64,000 nucleotides of DNA from Hymenolepis diminuta (lineage: Eukaryota > Platyhelminthes > Cestoda > Cyclophyllidea > Hymenolepididae): positions 4,192,180 through 4,256,179 of the forward strand of contig CAADRB010000004.1 in NCBI GenBank assembly GCA_900708905.1. The letters run 5' to 3'. The translations under genes and the position numbers were made by a program. Every line of letters starts with the position of its first letter. Within the stretch, counting starts at the first letter, position 1. Positions 58,936-64,000 of this stretch are shown here, piece by piece. The notes below the pieces were generated by a model. That model did not search any database. It was not told the DNA's origin and saw only the letters and a program-made list of their open reading frames with translations.

Positions 58936-59880
58936 CATGTCTCCTTTCTATATTTATTTTCTATTTCAATTGCTGATTTTATTTAAGATCTCCTGAAGAA
59001 CTTCAAGTCGGTATAAAACATCATCCACATGTTTCGATCGCAGATCAGATCTGAACTTCAATAGAAACTTTTAATTCCTCTCTGACATTTCTTTTTGTGT
59101 TTATGAATGTTATTTTTCATTAAAAGGTATTCTCACTTACATAACCGGAACAAAAATACTTCCTTTCAAAAAATTAAGTAGAATTTCACCAAAATTATTT
59201 TTACCTTCAGTCACTTGTCTAGTTTAGACGGGTTCTCTAGATTTGCCCTCCTTACTTTTTTGTGTTCAATTAAACAAATATAGAACATTCGCATTTGTCT
59301 TGCTGCTGAATGACCTTCAGAGATTATGGCATAGCCAGATGATGCAAACAGTGATGCTATACCATGTGAAATTCAACGGTACACTTTGTTTCTAATTTCT
59401 GTTGTCTTTTACTAACGAACGGGAAATAATTTAATGCTGCCACGACACGCGATCGGTGCTTCCTTCAGGTGCTCCAACATATGCCAAATGAAAAGACGGA
59501 AAACATCTGAAAACGATTGTTTGATTACAAAAAATAGGGGAGTCTGCCCGCCGTCGTTTTTATAGAATATGTTTTCTACAGAAAGAGGAGAAAGAGCTTA
59601 TCAATTCGACAGACAACGGTAAAAATATCAATCATGTCTGTAGCATTTGAAGAGTAAAAATAAGATCATATTGGGAATGATTGTGTGGAGGATAGTTCGG
59701 GAGTTGATCTTGGACTAGTTCATGACGTATCGGTTGGTTGATTTAGAACACCGAATTAAAAATAGCTTATATTTTGAATAGAGCTGAAACTGTATACGTA
59801 ACACAAAAACAATTGCATATGCCTCATTTATACAAGTGTACAAAGTGTAATGATATGGGAATGTGGAGGTCAATTCAACT

Positions 59881-59987
59881 TCATTCAGCCTTGATATCCA
59901 CTCTCAGATCACACGGACCGCCAGTTTTGTCACCTTTCAATTCGTATTGACTCTGACTTGAACTCTCGGTTGTTTGGCCATGGGACT
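59881..59987 (-). CDS. Gene E terminal exon
   Basis: Minus strand, after acceptor tacttcag, phase 1: a polar tail with T-T-E-S-S-S-Q-S-Q, then G-D-K-T-G-G-P, ending V-D-I-K-A-E and TGA. The I-K-A-E at the very C terminus fits the sumoylation pattern. Recognised by splice phase and open frame, not by similarity. Confidence 0.65.
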
Positions 59988-62900
59988 CTGAAGTAAACAA
60001 ACAACATACAGAGTAACAAAAGAAGGTGTAATAGCAAGTTGATATTCACACTAAGACAATATCCAAAGCTCAAGTATTAAAATAGATCTGAGATAGTTGC
60101 ATGAGCAAGTTAAACAGTATGTAAACGGAGTTAATTTATAAAAATCTGAGTATATTATAATGTGCTGTAAACTATGCCCAAAGACCCCAACAGAACCCGG
60201 TTTGACCAGATCACTTCTTAATATACAATGTGCATTTAAATTATTCGGATGGACAAGCAGAGAAATCTATGCTTCGGTCACCTTATCTCAAAGTGAGTTT
60301 GTCACACTGTCTGGATACCACAGCTACCATTGCACAGGGTTTGTTCAGGAAGCACAAGAACGAATATGGACTCTAGATATTTAATTATGTCATATTAATT
60401 GACAATAAGACCTCTAATACAATTTATCTGTCCAATCGCTTAATATTTTCGCTCTTTATCTAATCTGCATTGTAAGTAAACCAGTGTCAATTCCCCTATG
60501 AGTACTTGTAAAGGGAAAAAGTAGAAGACATATGACAAAGTAGGAAAGTGAACAAAAGAGGAATGCTTACCTTCGTGAATCCACGTTACATGATACTCTA
60601 GTGCGACCTTTCTAGTGAAGCGCATTTGGCATACCTCGCATTGAAAAGGCCTTGAGTCTTCTAAAATAAATTTAAAACAGTAAACAAAGGGAACTCTCTA
60701 TTTTTTTCCCAATTTAGATTAGATATAGTAATGCAGGTTGCTCATATCTCACAATTTGTTAGAGAAAGTCAAGAGTTGGACGCTTACCTTCGTGAACAGT
60801 TTTAATATGAGATTTAAGATTGGCTTTTCGCGAGAAGTACTTCTCACACACTTCACACTTGAAAGGTCTGTAATCTAAAAGAAAATCAACTTCAATTTTC
60901 TAAGTCCAATGTTACATGCACAAGTGAGAAAATATGTCTGGTGATTAACTTTGGAACAATAGACAAAGTAGCCCAATTTTAAAAGAGCCACTTGTTTCTC
61001 GCAAGAAAAAAGTTACCCTAAAATATGGAGGCCAGGTCATCTCACGATTTTCTTCAAAAAATTGCCCGCCATCATATTAGCTGTTGCATATCATAAAGTC
61101 GACAGTACTATTGGTCAATCAAGTGATGCATGGGTAGAATTTTCATATCTCCTAAACTTAAAACAGCTTACAATACCGTAAAGTAATTAAAACTATAACA
61201 GCAGTATTTCACACAAACACAATGGGAAAAAGGTAGAGGAAGGAGGAAGTGAATAAAGTGCTCACTTTCGTGAATAATGTGTACATGGTTTCTAAGACAA
61301 AAAGCTGGCAAAAAGATTTCCACAAATCGCATCCATGAAGGCCTTCAAATTTGCCAAATGGAACTAAGTTTACATTATACAATAGCATGACAGGTGTATT
61401 TTGCTATAGGTCTATCCCTCCACTTTGACCATATCCTCCAACCTTTTCTAATTTTTATGCTATTCATACACGTCCAGCTCTAAAAGTGGAAGAGACATGC
61501 ACCAATGTACTGCTTCATAGTTCTGAAACATTACGACTCTACACCTTGCCATTGATTCCATTTTCATCGAATTTCATGTTAATAATTTCCCAGATTGATT
61601 TCATTATAATACGCTTTTTGCGCTCTCACAGGGCCCGTATTATTACAAAGACAGTATAAAATTCTACTCTGTCTTTGATCAAACTTACGCGTGGAGTGTT
61701 CATTGCTTTGACTGGTTAATCTCAATCCTTTAATTACACACCGCGATTCGCTTTGTTTGGGCAAAGATATGTCCCATCCGCCCACCTCATATTTAACCTC
61801 CTACCCAAGAAGAGTTGGATGTTGTTAGAGTAAACTGAAGTGATCAAACTGACTAAATTTGTCTATAATTAAAATTGCCTCTCTCGATTGGGACTAATTA
61901 GCTCTGGGACCTCAGGGCTGTTACTGCACCCTCACTGAAGAGTTGGAGCGCATAATCTCTGCTGTGATCTGAAGCATGCCTGTAAAACCACTTTGTGTCC
62001 TCAAGTGGTCAATGTTAATTAGAGCTAAGCCACTTCCTTGGCCCTTGCGCGATCGTAGCTAGGTCTCAGTTTATTTATATTACTCCTTCTGAAAGAATAT
62101 AAGTATCCCTCTTGTAAACACACACATAATCCGCTACGCCTATGAAATACACATTCAACCTCAGCAATCACCGCATTCACAAACATCACAATACACCTTT
62201 CTTTAATCTGCTCTCTCTTCTCCCCGAAGATTTCTGATAATTCGACTTGTCTATTGCAATTGTCTTCTCTCTCCTATTGCGCTAGTAAAGATTGGCAGAA
62301 GTACAGCATGCAGAATAACTAGAGTTCAAAATAAGATACCCAGCTGCTATTCCTCCTTCTTAAGGTCTTAACAGCCTATACCATCCGTTCTGGGTAATAA
62401 TCATTGGTGTTACATCCGTTCATAAGGCCGTTTTTTCCTTTCTACACTCTGATAGCATAACATACAGCATAAAATTTTAATCAATGCCGACGAACAATGT
62501 AAATGCTCCGAAAAAAGCTTGCACGCATCATCCATTTCAAACCACAAAAATCTTTTCACGAAACGTCCCAGCGATTTCAATTCTGTGTACTTTGTAACTG
62601 AGTGATTAGTCAGTATATTAGGATTTTACCTTAACAGGTAAAGCAGGGATGTGAGATAAGAGGAAGTAAATGCAACATTCTTACTTTCATGAACCCTCTT
62701 AATGTGATCTTTAAGCTTGTGGTTTTGGGCGAAGGACCTTTCACACGCCTCGCATTTGAAAGGCCTCAAATCTACAAAAGGAAAAATTGTGGAAGGTTTT
62801 GTTAAGGTAGGTAAATCAACACCCTAAAATAAGTGAGGACAGCAATATGGTTAAAAGGACGGGTAATATAACACTTACTTTCATGAACATACTTCGAGTG

Positions 62901-63960
62901 GATCTTGAGACTGCTTGATTGAGCAAATGATTTTCCGCAAATTTCACATTTATAAAGTTTTAAATCTGCAAAATAGAAAAGGAATTGCGACGCTCTTTTC
63001 CAATAAAGGTAATAGTAATTTTGTAATATGAAATGAAAGGAAGTAGAATGGCAGATACCTACTTTGGTGAATAGTCTTCACATGAATTCTTAGAGCGCAA
63101 GCTTGAGTGAAGTATTTATCACATAATTCACATTTGAAAGGCTTTATTTCTGTGAAATGAAAAAGATTAAAAGGAAGCATTTGATCTTAAAAATATGAGC
63201 AAGGTAGTTGTTGAGGCGCATTTTTGACAGATACAAAACGGAGAGATCGCTTAGATGTCCCTTGAATACGAAGTAATTAGTGGATATTAGTGAAGCGTAA
63301 GTTCAATAACTTGATATGACACATTGGACTTTGGACGTCCCGCTGCCGTATTTATTTTAACCCTCCAGTAAAGATCCACATCAGACTGTGGTCTCCCTTT
63401 CGAGTTCTGAATACCTACAGTGAACTTTCCAGATATTCCTCTAATATATCATCGGTCTAGACCCCAATGTTTACCCCATTTTTTCTGACTAAACTATAAA
63501 GTTACACATAACCACCATGTACAGTACCCGTACTCGCCCACCGCATCCACCAGGACCACAGATCATTCCACCTCTCTTCGGTCTGCCCTAGTTTCTCTTC
63601 GAAGAATTTTACTAATAGCCCTGTTGATCGCAACTGTTACATTGAAGATTAGTAGCAGTTAGAAGGTATAGACTGCAGAAAAACTAGGGATCAAAACTCA
63701 AATACCTAGCTGCTATCCCTCCATTTATAAATCAAGCAAAAATTAACTCTCTTTTGTAAGAATTATAACAGAGGAGTGAGAAAGCTGCGGAGACTATGAA
63801 TAATACAAAGTGAAGTGGGAGTGGGAGGAAGGTGAGGCCTAAAGGGAGATGCGGAGGAAATAGGAGCACTTACTTTGATGAACGGATCTCACATGGATTT
63901 TGAGGGAGCAAGATTGTGAAAAGCCCTTTCCACATAATTCACATTTAAAATGTCTCTGCT
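59881..63960 (-). CDS. Gene E: multi-exon C2H2 zinc-finger protein, minus strand, 5' end outside window
   Basis: In transcription order: 63960-63874, 63149-63063, 62965-62879, 62771-62685, 60874-60788, 60660-60571 and stop exon 59987-59881, all phase 1. Six complete C2H2 fingers are in the window; more and the N terminus should lie to the right. A seventh cassette (61266-61350) is dead and must be skipped. Four of the fingers share Q at -1, giving a more uniform array than A-C. Introns are 97-1810 nt; 60875-62684 holds the dead cassette and a repeat. The gene faces the decayed locus D tail to tail. Confidence 0.86.
60571..60660 (-). CDS. Gene E last finger exon (90 nt)
   Basis: Acceptor attttag, donor gtaagc. 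At 90 nt it has one extra linker codon (K-D-S-R-P-F-Q before the first Cys), but it stays phase 1-1. Complete C-x2-C-x12-H-x4-H finger; contact residues R,V,A,Y. Confidence 0.86.
60788..60874 (-). CDS. Gene E finger exon
   Basis: 87-nt phase 1-1; acceptor ttttag, donor gtaagc. Complete finger; contact residues R,A,N,S. Confidence 0.87.
61266..61350 (-). pseudogene. Dead finger cassette in gene E intron
   Basis: 85 nt with an insertion near the linker and a 2-nt net loss in the loop; the first Cys is gone. Acceptor AG has become AA (ttggcaa); the donor gtgagc survives. Skipping leaves the gene in frame. Confidence 0.78.
62200..62353. repeat. Intron repeat in gene E, copy 1
   Basis: Imperfect direct repeat with 63570-63725; shared stretches include agctgctat-ccctcc-type and the gcagaa-aactag block. 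Consistent with a duplication that carried intron along with a finger cassette. Confidence 0.6.
62685..62771 (-). CDS. Gene E finger exon
   Basis: 87-nt phase 1-1; acceptor ttttgtag, donor gtaaga. Complete finger (C-E-A-C knuckle); contact residues Q,H,K,D. Confidence 0.88.
62879..62965 (-). CDS. Gene E finger exon
   Basis: 87-nt phase 1-1; acceptor ttttgcag, donor gtaagt; 107-nt intron to the next cassette. Complete finger; contact residues Q,S,S,I. Confidence 0.88.
63063..63149 (-). CDS. Gene E finger exon
   Basis: 87-nt phase 1-1; acceptor atttcacag, donor gtaggt; 97-nt intron to the next cassette. Complete finger; contact residues Q,C,A,I. Confidence 0.88.
63570..63725. repeat. Intron repeat in gene E, copy 2
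   Basis: Partner of 62200-62353 in the same orientation, diverged but clearly alignable near its right end. Confidence 0.6.
63874..63960 (-). CDS. Gene E first finger exon in window
   Basis: 87-nt phase 1-1; acceptor atttcacag, donor gtaagt. Complete finger; contact residues Q,C,S,I, close to the 63063-63149 finger, suggesting recent cassette duplication. Confidence 0.88.
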
Positions 63961-63967
63961 CTGTGAA

Positions 63968-63992
63968 ATAATAATAATAATAATAATAATAA
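63968..63992. repeat. (AAT)8 microsatellite
   Basis: Trinucleotide run at the right edge, in the intron just upstream of the first visible gene E exon. Confidence 0.95.
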
Positions 63993-64000
63993 TGTTTTGG

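Larger units (their letters stand above)
56479..58940 (+). pseudogene. Locus D: decayed zinc-finger gene
   Basis: A series of finger cassettes on the plus strand, each damaged, ending in the same order as gene A (A8-like, then A9-like): 57924-58010, 58130-58181, 58186-58263, 58324-58414, 58585-58671, 58767-58827, 58880-58935. A possible acidic N-terminal exon lies at 56479-56559. Stops, lost ligands and lost acceptors show that it no longer encodes a finger array. The 1.4 kb between the possible N-terminal exon and the first cassette holds nothing recognised. Confidence 0.75.

Noticed and set aside
60160..60384. Plus-strand 74-codon frame with faint copia RNase H-like serine/leucine pattern
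   Set aside because: Resemblance is limited to a few residues and it sits in a gene E intron on the other strand.
1..64000. CRISPR arrays, operons, bacterial promoters
   Set aside because: Intron-bearing genes, poly(A) signals and gypsy elements show eukaryotic DNA; no regularly spaced direct repeats of CRISPR type were seen.

Overview
The window is eukaryotic DNA, about two-thirds A+T, with GT-AG introns, polyadenylation signals, microsatellites and decayed Ty3/gypsy retrotransposons. Together with mostly short introns (63 nt to about 2.4 kb) this suggests an invertebrate animal. The reverse-transcriptase and RNase H pieces resemble gypsy elements common in flatworms and some nematodes, so a flatworm is my best but unproven guess. 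There are no operons, bacterial genes, CRISPR arrays or rRNA genes.

The dominant content is a cluster of C2H2 zinc-finger genes with an unusually regular design. Each finger is its own exon, nearly always exactly 87 nt, with a phase-1 intron on both sides. Every cassette therefore encodes one C-x2-C-x12-H-x4-H finger plus one linker, and can be skipped, duplicated or lost without a frameshift. The boundary lies in the linker (typically His-Glu/Lys/Gln, junction residue, Leu-Lys/Arg-Pro-Phe), which has the same 7-residue length as the classical TGEKP linker.

Layout. Gene A (+, 31-6796, 5' end outside the window): nine finger exons and a stop exon. Intergenic 6.8-16.3 kb: dispersed repeats and a decayed gag-like fragment. 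Gene B (+, 16345-25073): two non-finger exons with a KPEP-type motif, nine intact finger exons, one dead one, and a stop exon. A and B are colinear paralogues from a segmental duplication, whose right-hand breakpoint is at 7304/25526. Two stretches of about 0.55 and 0.6 kb are almost identical between them although the surrounding introns have diverged, which looks like gene conversion. A dead finger cluster follows (+, 26612-28830). Then come a gypsy RNase H fragment (+, about 32.1-32.4 kb), gene C (+, 37539-42587: KPEP exon, eight fingers, stop exon), a broken gypsy pol (-, about 50.9-52.9 kb), a decayed finger locus D (+, 56.5-58.9 kb), and gene E (-, 63960 down to 59881: six intact fingers, one dead cassette, stop exon; 5' end outside the window). 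D and E converge tail to tail.

The genes probably encode nuclear DNA-binding proteins. Short lysine motifs of the sumoylation type (hydrophobic-K-x-E) occur in the N-terminal exon of C and the stop exons of B and E. Paralogous fingers keep their zinc ligands but often differ at predicted base-contact positions. This is a birth-and-death finger family evolving by cassette duplication, conversion, loss of splice sites and loss of ligands. All exon calls come from reading splice sites, frame and motifs; no transcript evidence was available.
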